64,000 bases of DNA from Polyangiaceae bacterium (GTDB taxonomy: Bacteria; Myxococcota_A; Polyangia; Polyangiales; Polyangiaceae), in the NCBI GenBank assembly GCA_019637265.1, contig JAHBVY010000003.1, positions 1-64,000 on the forward strand, given 5' to 3'. The stretch's first letter is position 1, and every line of letters begins with the position of its first letter. This document shows positions 32,626 through 42,023 of this stretch, piece by piece. The notes under the pieces are model-generated. The model had not been told where the DNA came from. It made no database searches and saw only the letters and a list, made by a program, of their open reading frames with translations. Made by a program: the position numbers and the translations under genes.

Positions 32626-34545
32626 TCAGTGTAGCTCACTGTCTGCGCGGGCTTGGCGCAGGCGCTGGGTGAGCGGCTCCACTTCGGGGGCGAAGGGCTG
32701 CACCGCGCGCGCGCGATCGAGGGCGCGCTGACAGGCCTCGAGGTCACCCAGCTCCAGCGTCACCGCCGCGAGGCCCAGGTGCACGCGGAACGAGCCAGGG
32801 GACAGCGCCGCGGCCGACTCCAAGGCGCGGCGCGCCTCCGGGAGGCGCCCAAGCTCCGTCTGCGCCTTCGCGCGGAGCAGCTCCGAGGCGACGCTCACCG
32901 AGGTGCGCGAGCTCTCCTCCGCGGCTTCGAGCGCGCCCAGGGCGTCGCCAGCCGAGAGTTGCGCCACGCCCAGCTCGAGCTGCAGCGCCGCCGAGCTGGG
33001 GTAGAGCTGTGCTGCGCGGCGCTGCGCCTCGAGTCGCGCTTCAGGGTGCGTTCGTCCGTAGCTGGCGCTCCGCTCGGCGCGCCACGCCAGCGTGGCTTCA
33101 CGCAAGGTGAGCGCGGCGAGCGCCAGGAGCAGCCAGGGCGCTCCGCGGCGTAGCCAGCCGTGCGCGCCGCTGGGTGCCGCTATAGATTCCCGTGAGGAAA
33201 TTTTAGAGCCGCTCGCGCCGCCTGGCGCTTCATCCTCTGAAGTGCCCCGCGCGGCCGTGCCCAGCGCTGCCGTGGTGAGCCAGGCCAGCGCCGCCACCGC
33301 CGGTAGCTCGAGCGCGCTGTCTGCGATGGCGCAGGTGCCCACCGCGACCAGCGCCGTCACGCCGCGAGCCCAGGCGGCGCGCCGGAGCGCGAGCCAAAGC
33401 CAAAGGACGAGCAGCGCGCCGCCCACCGGGCCCTGCTCCACCCAGGCCATCAGCCAGCTCGAGTGCGCCGTCTCGGCGTGCTGGAAGGCGCGCGCGGCGA
33501 TCTGCGCGTCGTACCCCGCGAGCCACTTCCCCTGCGCCCACAGGAAGGCGGCGCTGAAGTCACCCGAGCCCACGCCGAGCGGCGCCTCCGCCCAAGCGAG
33601 CGTCGCCGCGTGCCAAATCGCGCGCCGTCCCGCGAGCGCTCCGAGGAGCCCCTCGCCCGCCACGGGCGTTGCGCCGAAGCCTGCCATCACCGGCGCCAAG
33701 GCGAGCACGGGCGCCAGCCACGCGAGGCGCGCTCGCGCAGCTGCGGAGCGCCACCGGCGGCGCATGACGGCGTAGGCCGCCGCCACCAAGCAGGCGATCC
33801 AAGCCACCCGCGACTCTGCCAACACCAGGCCCGTGAGCTGCAAGGCGCTAGCGAAATAGATCGATATACTGACTAACTGGCCGCTCGGCGCCTCATCCGT
33901 GTCCTGGAGCGCCTCACGGGGCACGCTCAGCGACTTTTCAGTGGTTCCCAGCGCCTCGCGCGTTCTCGGCGCCTTGCTCGCCTGTCGCAGCGCCTTGCCA
34001 AACCCCCAAAACCCCTTACTGATGAGCCTAACTGACTTGACGCGCGCGACAGCGCTCCAAGGAGGCCAGCTCAGGGTGAGCGTCAGCGCGAGGCACAGCC
34101 CGAGCCAGTTCGGGTTCCCCATCCCCGCGTGCAGCCAAGCGCCGCTCTGCCCCGCGGCGTAGCTCAGGAGCGCCCAGGCGCCGAGCGCGGCGCCGAGCCA
34201 GCGCGCGAGGGACACCAGCGCGCCGCGTAAGTCCTCCGTCGTGAACAGCCCGCGCGCCGCCCAGGCGAGGCACAGCGTGGCGACGCTGGTCGCCTGGCTC
34301 AGCCGCCCCGCGGGGCTCCCCCAGCCGAGCGAGACACAGCCGAGCAGCACCGCCAGGCTCGCGACCAGGAGCGGCTTGTCTAGTAAGTTATACTTACTGA
34401 TGAAGCCTCCCCGATAGCCAAGCCAAGCCGCGCCCACCAGCGCGAGCAGGCTCACCGCGGCGAGCTTCGGGAGCAGCGCTGGCGCGGCCGGATCCCAGGC
34501 GATCAGCGCGAACAGGACGAGCGGCCACAGCTGCCGCGCGGCCAT
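32626..34545 (-). CDS. O-antigen ligase / Wzy-like membrane protein with C-terminal TPR
   Basis: 639 residues. About ten membrane helices, with the periplasmic O-antigen-ligase signature near the middle (LGVGSGDFSAAFLWAQGKW, then [26 protein letters not shown]). The last ~130 residues are soluble TPR helices (ALQLELGVAQLSAGDALGALEAAEES; RLPEARRALESAAALSPGSF). Such proteins join or polymerise glycans at the outer face of the inner membrane. Residues about 167-230 are a hydrophilic insert between membrane helices that includes GFWGFGKALRQASKAP, encoded by the dispersed repeat. The start ATG 34545 is three bases after the stop of the HEAT-repeat gene, so the genes form an operon. Confidence 0.8.
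   Translation of the reverse strand: MAARQLWPLVLFALIAWDPAAPALLPKLAAVSLLALVGAAWLGYRGGFISKYNLLDKPLLVASLAVLLGCVSLGWGSPAGRLSQATSVATLCLAWAARGLFTTEDLRGALVSLARWLGAALGAWALLSYAAGQSGAWLHAGMGNPNWLGLCLALTLTLSWPPWSAVARVKSVRLISKGFWGFGKALRQASKAPRTREALGTTEKSLSVPREALQDTDEAPSGQLVSISIYFASALQLTGLVLAESRVAWIACLVAAAYAVMRRRWRSAAARARLAWLAPVLALAPVMAGFGATPVAGEGLLGALAGRRAIWHAATLAWAEAPLGVGSGDFSAAFLWAQGKWLAGYDAQIAARAFQHAETAHSSWLMAWVEQGPVGGALLVLWLWLALRRAAWARGVTALVAVGTCAIADSALELPAVAALAWLTTAALGTAARGTSEDEAPGGASGSKISSRESIAAPSGAHGWLRRGAPWLLLALAALTLREATLAWRAERSASYGRTHPEARLEAQRRAAQLYPSSAALQLELGVAQLSAGDALGALEAAEESSRTSVSVASELLRAKAQTELGRLPEARRALESAAALSPGSFRVHLGLAAVTLELGDLEACQRALDRARAVQPFAPEVEPLTQRLRQARADSELH
33998..34015 (-). repeat. 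Dispersed G-rich repeat inside a coding sequence
   Basis: CCAAACCCCCAAAACCCC lies in frame in the O-antigen-ligase-like gene and encodes GFWGFG on the minus strand. It is a half copy without the ACGGCACCGCG core. Confidence 0.65.
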
Positions 34546-34548
34546 GGC

Positions 34549-36642
34549 TCAGCTGCGGGTGTCGAGCAGCACGCGCAGCTGATCGCGCGTGTACGGCCGC
34601 TGTTCGCGGCTCAGAGCGCGCCGCATGGCCCAGGTGAGCTCCGTGCTGGTGTTGCGGCGCAGGTAGCTCACCGCGAGCTCACGCACCTCGGTGGAGGGCG
34701 CCGAGAGCGCGTCGAGCATGCCGAAGAACTGCTTGTCAGGGTCCCAAGCCGCCAGCACGGCGCGCGCCGCGACGGCGAGCTGCGGGTCCGCGTGCTGGGT
34801 GCGCGTGACGAGCTCGCTCTCCAGCGCCTTGCGCGCCGGCGCCTCCGAGACGCGGCTCAAGAGCCGCACCGCGCTCGGCAGCGAGCTGCTCGGCAGGTTG
34901 TCGAGATCCTGCATCAGGGGCGCGACCAGCTGGGTGTCGCCGAGGCGCAGCCGCGCCACCCCCGCGCTCAGCCGGAGCCAGGTGTTCTGATGCTTTTCCA
35001 CGCTGGAAAGCCGTGGGCGCACCGCCTGATCGCCGAGATCGCCGAGCAGCGTGGCGCTCCGGCTGGCGCCGCCGATCCGCGAGTGTGCCAGCGACTCGTC
35101 GAAGCTCGCCTGCGCGATGGCGACGCTGCCCGGCGGCTTCAAGCTCCCGATCAGCTGCGTGAGCTCGGTGCGCCCGCGGGTCCAGTCGAGGAGCAGCCGC
35201 CCGTGGGTGCGCGTGTCTTTGTCCTGGCGCACGAACGCGTCGATGTCGCGCGCGCTGCACTGATAGCGCTCGAAGCAGCTCAAGAGGTATTGCCGCACGC
35301 GGGTGTCCCCCTGCTTACCCAGGGTGATGGCGGCGCGCCGCCGGCTGGTCTCCCGCTCCGGGCGCTTGGCGTCCTCCGAGTTGAACAGCTGATCGTAGAT
35401 GAGCCCCTCGTGCTTGCCGCCGCTCAGCCGGTGGGTCGCGTAGATGGCCTCTTCACGGATGTTGAAATCCGGGTCGGCCTGGAACGGCTCGAGCGCCGCG
35501 ATGCCCTTCGGTTCGGCGAGCTTACCAATGGCCACCACCGCGTTCACGCGCACGAAGTCGCTCGGATCCTTCAGCGCCTTGGACAAGGCCGGCAGGCTCT
35601 CCGGGCGGCGCACATCGCCGAGCACGAAGGCGGCGTTCAGGCGGATGACCGCCTGCTTGCTCGCGGCCAGCTCCTCGATGGCGGGGAAGAACGCGTCCGG
35701 GTTCAGGCGCTCGAGGGCGAAGGCGATGTTGTTGAGCATGCGCGCCTCGCGCACCTTCGGCAGGTGATCGAGCAGGGCGCGCGTCGCCGTGGGATCGCCG
35801 ATTTTACCGAGCGCATAGACCGCTTTGTTGCGCACCTCCGCGCTGCGGTGGCTCATCAGCGGCACCAGGCTGCGCACCAGCGCGCCCGAGCCGAGCTCCG
35901 CCGCGGCGCTGGTGCCTTGGAGCAGCGCCCACTCGTTGTCCTTCAGGCCGAGCACGTAGGCGACGTCGCCCACCAGCGTCTGCCGCGCCACCAAGTGACG
36001 GCTGCGGAGCAGCGCCATGAAGATCTGCGCGCGGCGGTCCCCCTCGCCCTTCCTGGGCGCCTTGCGCAGCTCCGCGCGCAGCACGCGCACCGCGCGGTGA
36101 CTGCCGAGCGCGCCGAGGGTGTCGATGATGGCCAGGCGGTTGCTGAGCGACTCATCCTCACGCTGATACAGCTTGTGCAGCGGCTCGAACGAGGCTTCAT
36201 CAGGCATCCTGCCGAGCGCCTGGATCACCGCGTAGCGCACCATGGGCTCCCAGTCGGCCAGCGACGCGCGCAGGGTGGGCAGCGCGGAGCGGTCCCCCAG
36301 CGCACGCAGGTAGCGCGCGCACTCGGCGCGCACCGCGGTGTGGGCGTTGTCTTGTAGGCAGCGCTCGAGCGCCCGCGTGCCGCGCTTACCCAGGTTCAGC
36401 ACGTCCGGGCTGCTCGGCAGCTCCGAGTAGCTCACGTTGATGAGGGCGCCCGGGTTCGTCGCCATCTGCGCGAGCGCGCGCTGGCGCGGTGACTGCACGC
36501 GCCCCTCTCGAGCGTCCGCTTCGGTGACGCCGACGCCCAAGCTGGGAGCCAGCGCGGCGGCCAAGGCGCCCAGGGTGACGCCGAGGGTGGCCGCGAGGCG
36601 GCGCCGTGAGGTGCGTGGCTTGGAAGCGGGCTTCGAGGTCAT
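34549..36642 (-). CDS. HEAT-repeat secreted protein
   Basis: 697 residues from ATG 36642, which overlaps the stop of the upstream lipoprotein gene as ATGA. An Arg-rich start and hydrophobic core (LAATLGVTLGALAAALAPSLGVGV) form a signal peptide. The remainder is a long alpha solenoid of HEAT/PBS-lyase-type repeats, for example VRNKAVYALGKIGDPTATRALLDHL and VRVNAVVAIGKLAEPKGIAAL. Such solenoids act as binding scaffolds, here in the periplasm. It sits between a small lipoprotein and the O-antigen-ligase-like gene in one operon, hinting at envelope glycan assembly. Specific role unknown. Confidence 0.85.
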   Translation of the reverse strand: MTSKPASKPRTSRRRLAATLGVTLGALAAALAPSLGVGVTEADAREGRVQSPRQRALAQMATNPGALINVSYSELPSSPDVLNLGKRGTRALERCLQDNAHTAVRAECARYLRALGDRSALPTLRASLADWEPMVRYAVIQALGRMPDEASFEPLHKLYQREDESLSNRLAIIDTLGALGSHRAVRVLRAELRKAPRKGEGDRRAQIFMALLRSRHLVARQTLVGDVAYVLGLKDNEWALLQGTSAAAELGSGALVRSLVPLMSHRSAEVRNKAVYALGKIGDPTATRALLDHLPKVREARMLNNIAFALERLNPDAFFPAIEELAASKQAVIRLNAAFVLGDVRRPESLPALSKALKDPSDFVRVNAVVAIGKLAEPKGIAALEPFQADPDFNIREEAIYATHRLSGGKHEGLIYDQLFNSEDAKRPERETSRRRAAITLGKQGDTRVRQYLLSCFERYQCSARDIDAFVRQDKDTRTHGRLLLDWTRGRTELTQLIGSLKPPGSVAIAQASFDESLAHSRIGGASRSATLLGDLGDQAVRPRLSSVEKHQNTWLRLSAGVARLRLGDTQLVAPLMQDLDNLPSSSLPSAVRLLSRVSEAPARKALESELVTRTQHADPQLAVAARAVLAAWDPDKQFFGMLDALSAPSTEVRELAVSYLRRNTSTELTWAMRRALSREQRPYTRDQLRVLLDTRS

Positions 36643-37034
36643 TTTAGCTCTTCTACCTTCACGGCGAGGCGCCGTATGTGATCCATGAGCGGGCCCCGCT
36701 CGATGCGGCTCGTCAAATACCGTACGGTAACGACGCGGTCTTGACACACGCCGTGCGGCTCCTGCCAGGCGATCTGCTCGACCCCGCGCTCACGGTACAG
36801 CTCCAGATCGAACGTCTCTTCACAGCGCTCGCGCTGCGCCAGGCTGAGCCTCAGCTCGATCTCCGCGCGCGGCTCACCGGCGGGCGCCGGGGTGTCATGA
36901 GCGGGCGCGGTGGGCGCCGGGGTGGCCGTGGCACACCCAGCTCCAGCGAGGGTGAGGCCGAGCGCCACGAGGAGCACCTGAGCGCGCGCTCGCGGGGCGG
37001 TCAGCGTGGGCAAAGAGGGCGTCGGGTGCGGCAC
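36639..37034 (-). CDS. Small lipoprotein, first gene of the HEAT / O-antigen-ligase-like operon
   Basis: About 131 residues from GTG 37034 (TTG 37013 is an alternative). The signal core is VLLVALGLTLAGAGCAT. After a Pro/Thr linker the mature domain is about 75 residues (IELRLSLAQRERCEETFDLELYRERG, then VVTVRYLTSRIERGPLMDHIRRL). A longer frame to 37166 passes through a copy of the G-rich repeat and is taken as non-coding. ATGA overlap with the HEAT-repeat gene implies translational coupling. No family recognised. Confidence 0.65.
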   Translation of the reverse strand: MPHPTPSLPTLTAPRARAQVLLVALGLTLAGAGCATATPAPTAPAHDTPAPAGEPRAEIELRLSLAQRERCEETFDLELYRERGVEQIAWQEPHGVCQDRVVTVRYLTSRIERGPLMDHIRRLAVKVEELK

Positions 37035-37083
37035 GGTCGGCGGTTTGTCACGGGGCCCGGTGCGGTTCAAGGCGGCTGCTCGA

Positions 37084-37113
37084 GGGGGGATGGGGGGGTT
37101 GGACGGCACCTCG
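37084..37113 (+). repeat. Dispersed G-rich repeat, full copy
   Basis: GGGGGGATGGGGGGG then TTGGACGGCACCTCG. Located upstream of the small lipoprotein gene on the opposite strand. Confidence 0.8.
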
Positions 37114-37327
37114 CTGGTCGGCGCAGCGCGCTGCACCTGGAGGACGCTGGAGCCTCGTCCCCACATTCCCGCCGGCGCTCATTTCGATCACCGATTGAAG
37201 CAGCCGCACAGCCATTGCAGGGTGAGCAGCGCCATCAAGGCAAACCCACGAAAAACCAGGCAACCGAGGTCGCGGCCCTCGCCTGGGCGCCGCCCCCCGC
37301 GACCATCCGCGCGGCGCTCGACGCGCC

Positions 37328-38017
<690 letters not shown>

Positions 38018-38045
38018 GCGCGCACCTCGGAGGGTGCTCCGCGCC

Positions 38046-38720
38046 TCACGGCCCGCCTCCGAGCGGCGTCACCACGTCCTGACGCCTCAGCAAGTCGTCA
38101 CCCGTCGCGTAGTAGACCAGCGGGCGCGTGACCACCAAGAGCGTCAGGAGCCCGACACCCCAGCTGAGGCCTCGCGTGAGCTCCGGGCTCAGGTCCCGGC
38201 GCGCCGCGGCGCTAAAAGTCAGTGTAGCAGACCATAGCGCGAGCCCGGCGGCGCTCACCAGGTACCCGAGCGCCAGCCAGGGGATGCCGAAGTGGGTCGC
38301 GGAGAGCTCCGCTGCCAGCTCCGTCGCAGGATTTCCATCGAGGAAATAGCCCTCGCCCGCGCGCCGCGCGAGCGCCCGCCCGGCGTGGAGCAGCGGGCCC
38401 AGCAGGCTGCAGGTCACGCCGACGCGCGTCAGGCGCCCGAGCTCACCGGGCTCGCGCCAGGCGGCGCGGAGCGCTCGCGACAGGAGCCACGCGAGCCCCA
38501 GGCCTAGAACCACCCGCAGCGCGCTTCGGACCGCGCTGGGCGCGAGCTCGATTGGATCGGCCCACCAGGGGAGCGCGCCCGCTCGCCCCGGCGCGAGCGC
38601 CAAGCCGAGCAAGTAGAGCCCCACCCACAGGCCCACCGCCCACGTGATGAGGCGCCGCGCGATGAGCCACGCAGGCGCGCCGCGAGGCGCGGCTGGGCTG
38701 AGCGGCTCGTCGGAGGGCAC
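38046..38720 (-). CDS. Integral membrane protein of unknown function
   Basis: 224 residues with about five hydrophobic segments ([73 protein letters not shown]). No catalytic motif seen. It lies upstream of the NrtR-like gene on the same strand with a 28-base gap, so both may be in one transcript. No family recognised. Confidence 0.6.
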   Translation of the reverse strand: MPSDEPLSPAAPRGAPAWLIARRLITWAVGLWVGLYLLGLALAPGRAGALPWWADPIELAPSAVRSALRVVLGLGLAWLLSRALRAAWREPGELGRLTRVGVTCSLLGPLLHAGRALARRAGEGYFLDGNPATELAAELSATHFGIPWLALGYLVSAAGLALWSATLTFSAAARRDLSPELTRGLSWGVGLLTLLVVTRPLVYYATGDDLLRRQDVVTPLGGGP

Positions 38721-38812
38721 GGCCGGGGATCACAGCACAAACTGGGCTTGAACGGGGACCCTTGGCGCTGCCTCGCGGTGAAGCGCCGTGCTAGAGCGCC
38801 GAACGGGTCACG

Positions 38813-40597
38813 TTGTCGCGCTCGAACCAACCACCACCCGCTGTGCGGCGGCGCTCGCGAGCGCTTTGGGGAGCGCTGGGGTTGTGGGCGCTCGGCTGCG
38901 GTGGGGCGGCGGGCCCGGAGGACCGTCCGGTGGCGGTGGTCGCCGAGACCAGCCCGGCTCAAGCCGCGTTCCGCGCCATCCAGGCGCGCTGGTACGACAC
39001 GCCCGAGCGGCGCGCGGAGCTGATGGAGCCGCTGATCGCCTTCATCGATCGGTACCCGGCGGACGATCAGGTGCGGCTGGCGATGGTGTACCTCGCTTGG
39101 ATCCACGTGGATGCAGGTGATCTGACGACTGCGCGGCGCCTGGCGGCGCGCACGCGGCGTGGGCCTTCAGGCAGCGCCCATGACTTGGCGGATGTGGTGG
39201 AGGCCGCGGTGCGGATCCGGCTGAAGCAGCCGCGCGCGGCGCTCGAGCTGTTGCTGCCGCTCGAGGGTCGCCTGATCGATCCGCGGGAGCGCGCCGCCTA
39301 CCGTGAGCACCTGGCGCTCGCGTGGATCGCGAGCGGGCGTTGGCGTGAGGCGACCGCCGCGCTGATCGGCTGGGCGACGGAGACGCCGGCTGACGAGCTC
39401 TCGGCGGTTCATCGCCGCATCGAGCAGCTCTTGGCCGACGCGCCCGAGGAGGAGCTCTCGCGGCTGCTCGCGGAGCTGCGTGAGGCGGACGCGAGCGCCG
39501 TCAGTGAGGAGCTGGCGCGCGAGCGCGAGTGGCTCCGCGGGGTGGTGGTGGCGCGGCTCACGGAGGGCGCGCTCGCGCGCGGTGACGCGGAGCTCGCCGG
39601 GCGCCTGCTGGGTGAGCGAACGCCGAACGAGTCGCGGGAGCGGCGCGCGGAGCTGGCGCGCCTGGCCGCGGCGAGCGCCAGCGCACCCAGCGTGCAGGGC
39701 CGGCTCGTCGGGCTCGCGCTCAGCACCGGCACGGCGCTTCGGCGGCGGCGCTCGGCGGAGGTGGCGCGCGGACTCACGCGCGCCCTGGGGCTGCCCAAGG
39801 TGGCGCGCGACGAGGCGGAGGTGCGGCTCATCTCCGCGGCGGACACCGGCGGCGCCGGCGCCATGCGGCGCGCGCTGATGGAGCTGTTGGGCTCCGGCGC
39901 GAGCCTGCTCGTGGCGGGGGTGGACGAGGTGGGGGCGGCGGAGGTGCTGGCGTTCGCGCAGAGCAGCAGCGTGCCCATCGTGCTGGTGGAGCCAGGCGGG
40001 GTGAGCGCCACCCCGGACACGGTGTTCGTCGTGGGGGAGGGGCCGCGGAGCCGTGAGCTGCTCGAGCGCGAGATCGCGCGGCGCGGCCTCCAGAGCGCGC
40101 GGGTGGACGCCGAGCTGTGCGACGCCGCCCCAGCGCGCGCCGGCGCGTCCAGATTTCCCATGGGGAAATGGCAGGGCGGCGGGGTGACGGCGCTCTTGAT
40201 CACCGGCCCGGTCGCCTGCGCCGGGCAGCTCGCGCTGGACCTCTCGGCGGCGCGCTACCAGCCGCTGCTGGCGTCCGACCTGGAGGCCACGCGCATCGGC
40301 TTCGAGGCCACGTGGCGCGGTGGGCGCTTGTCGCTGCGCGCGCACCGTTTCCCCGGGGAAGGCGCCGCTGACACCTGGTTCGCGGCGCTGGGACACGACG
40401 TCGGCGCGCTCGCCCGCCGCGCGCTGCGCGAGCTCCCGCTCTCCACCACCAAGGAGGCGGAGGCGGTGCTCGCGCTGCACCGCCAAGCGCTGGCCGCCTT
40501 CGCTCGCGCCGAGGCCACCCTCCAGACCACCACCGCGCGCGGCTTCCAGCAGGGTCGGCGACTCCCGCGCGAGCTCTCGTTGGTGAGCGAGCCATGA
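38813..40597 (+). CDS. LpoA-like lipoprotein: TPR plus periplasmic-binding-protein fold
   Basis: 594 residues; the lipobox is LGLWALGCGG near residue 29. The N-terminal half is TPR-like helices (VRLAMVYLAWIHVDAGDLTTARRLAART). From about residue 290 it follows the type-1 periplasmic-binding fold: VGLALSTGTALRRR, LLVAGVDEVGAAEVLAFAQSS-type strands and VPIVLVEPGG. The same order occurs in LpoA, the outer-membrane lipoprotein activator of penicillin-binding proteins, and its relatives. I infer a cell-wall or envelope role. First gene of a four-gene plus-strand operon; its stop overlaps the tsaE start by ATGA. Confidence 0.72.
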   Translation: MSRSNQPPPAVRRRSRALWGALGLWALGCGGAAGPEDRPVAVVAETSPAQAAFRAIQARWYDTPERRAELMEPLIAFIDRYPADDQVRLAMVYLAWIHVDAGDLTTARRLAARTRRGPSGSAHDLADVVEAAVRIRLKQPRAALELLLPLEGRLIDPRERAAYREHLALAWIASGRWREATAALIGWATETPADELSAVHRRIEQLLADAPEEELSRLLAELREADASAVSEELAREREWLRGVVVARLTEGALARGDAELAGRLLGERTPNESRERRAELARLAAASASAPSVQGRLVGLALSTGTALRRRRSAEVARGLTRALGLPKVARDEAEVRLISAADTGGAGAMRRALMELLGSGASLLVAGVDEVGAAEVLAFAQSSSVPIVLVEPGGVSATPDTVFVVGEGPRSRELLEREIARRGLQSARVDAELCDAAPARAGASRFPMGKWQGGGVTALLITGPVACAGQLALDLSAARYQPLLASDLEATRIGFEATWRGGRLSLRAHRFPGEGAADTWFAALGHDVGALARRALRELPLSTTKEAEAVLALHRQALAAFARAEATLQTTTARGFQQGRRLPRELSLVSEP

Positions 40598-41223
40598 GCG
40601 AGCTCCGCGCCGCGTTGACGTCTCGCCGCGCCACCGTCCAGCTGGGGCGCGCGCTCGCGCGCGTGTCACGCGCTGGGGGGCTCATCGTGCTCGATGGCCC
40701 GCTCGGCGCCGGGAAGACCTTCCTCACGCGGGCGCTGTGTCGCGAGCTTGGGGTACCAGGGGAGCTGCCCGTTACCAGCCCCACCTTCGCCTTGGTTCAG
40801 GAGCACGCCGCGCGGCTCCGCGTGCTGCACGCGGACTTGTACCGGCTCGGCTCGGCGGACGAGGTCTTCGAGCTGGGCCTCGAGGCGGCGCGGCGCGAAG
40901 GCGCGCTGCTCGTGGTGGAGTGGGGGCGCCCTTACCTTGGTGAGCTTGGTGGTGACGCGCTGATCGTCTCATGGGAGTCACCGCTCACCACGCGCCGGGT
41001 GCTGCTCCAAGCGACGGGCGAGGGCGCTCGTACGGTGCTCGATGCGTTGCCCGAGGCGCTCCGTGGCTTGCGCTGGCGCGCGCCGCTCAGTTTGTCTGGA
41101 TCTCTGACGACTGACGCGCACACGACGGGCGCGCCGACCCAGGGCGGCGCTCCGGCGGACGCGTGGACGCAGGGCGCGCCCCGGGCCCTCCACTGCGAGC
41201 CTGGCACGGAGGGCTCGGCGTGA
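40594..41223 (+). CDS. tsaE: tRNA threonylcarbamoyladenosine biosynthesis protein TsaE
   Basis: 209 residues. Walker A GPLGAGKT (35-42), then SPTFALVQEH and LHADLYRLGSADEVFELGL, with LLVVEWGRP as the late motif: the standard TsaE ATPase, which helps TsaB-TsaD make t6A on tRNA. Family members are usually about 150-160 residues; here the last ~50 are low-complexity (DAHTTGAPTQGGAPADAWTQ) and not part of the fold. Overlaps the upstream gene (ATGA) and the downstream MlaE gene (GTGA). Confidence 0.93.
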   Translation: MSELRAALTSRRATVQLGRALARVSRAGGLIVLDGPLGAGKTFLTRALCRELGVPGELPVTSPTFALVQEHAARLRVLHADLYRLGSADEVFELGLEAARREGALLVVEWGRPYLGELGGDALIVSWESPLTTRRVLLQATGEGARTVLDALPEALRGLRWRAPLSLSGSLTTDAHTTGAPTQGGAPADAWTQGAPRALHCEPGTEGSA

Positions 41224-42008
41224 GCGACGCGCCGAAGCACGGCCTCTCGGGGGCGTTCGACGCGGTGCTGGCGTTCTTCGACTCCGTGGGCACCCAGGTG
41301 CTGCTCACGGCGCGCACCTTGATGTGGATGGTGCGCCCACCTTACCGGCCGGGGCAGCTGCTGATCGCGATGGACTTCATCGGGGTGCAGTCGATCTTCA
41401 TCGTCGCGCTGACGGGGGTGTTCAGCGGGATGGTGCTCGCGCTGCAGACCACCCACAGCCTGAGGCAGTTCGGCGCGGAGGGCACCGTGGGCTACATCGT
41501 CGCGGTGAGCATGACGCGCGAGCTGAGCCCGGTGTTCGCCTCGCTGATGGTGACGGCGCGCGCCGGCAGCGGCATGGCGGCGACGCTCGGGAACATGCGG
41601 GTCACCGAGCAGATTGACGCCATCACCACCATGGCCGTCAGCCCCATCCAGTACCTCTTGGCGCCGCGCCTGCTCGCGGCGACCCTGATGGTGCCGCTCT
41701 TGGTGGTGCTCTACACCTGCGTGGGGATGGTGGGAGCGTACTTGGTCGCGGTCTCCAGCTTGGGGGTGGACCCCGGTGTGTTCTTGAGCAACATCGAGAA
41801 CCGCCTCGCCCCGGCGGACTTCTGGATGGGGATCATCAAGGGCGCGGTGTTCGGCTTCTTGATCGCGGCCATCGCCTGCCGGCAGGGTTACTTCGCCTCG
41901 GGTGGCGCGCGCGGCGTGGGTGAGGCGACCACGCGCGCGGTGGTGCAGAGCGCGGTGGCGATTTTGATCGCCAACTACCTCATCACCAGCTGGCTGACGG
42001 ACACCTGA
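41220..42008 (+). CDS. mlaE: MlaE/YrbE-family ABC permease (lipid transport)
   Basis: 262 residues from GTG 41220, which overlaps the tsaE stop. The core SIFIVALTGVFSGMVLALQT, MTRELSPVFASLMVTARAGSGMAATLGNMRVTEQIDA and the later LLVVLYTCVGMVGAYLV are signature MlaE/YrbE sequences of the inner-membrane permease that moves phospholipid between membranes with MlaF and an MCE protein. No MlaF or MlaD gene is adjacent, which is unusual; partners must be elsewhere. The frame extends upstream into tsaE but the GTG is preferred. Confidence 0.9.
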   Translation: MSDAPKHGLSGAFDAVLAFFDSVGTQVLLTARTLMWMVRPPYRPGQLLIAMDFIGVQSIFIVALTGVFSGMVLALQTTHSLRQFGAEGTVGYIVAVSMTRELSPVFASLMVTARAGSGMAATLGNMRVTEQIDAITTMAVSPIQYLLAPRLLAATLMVPLLVVLYTCVGMVGAYLVAVSSLGVDPGVFLSNIENRLAPADFWMGIIKGAVFGFLIAAIACRQGYFASGGARGVGEATTRAVVQSAVAILIANYLITSWLTDT

Positions 42009-42023
42009 GCCTCGAGTGAGATC

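Noticed and set aside
39167-40669. Minus-strand 500-codon frame opposite the LpoA-like gene
   Set aside because: Arg/His/Gln-rich shadow; the plus frame has a lipobox and overlaps tsaE in operon fashion.
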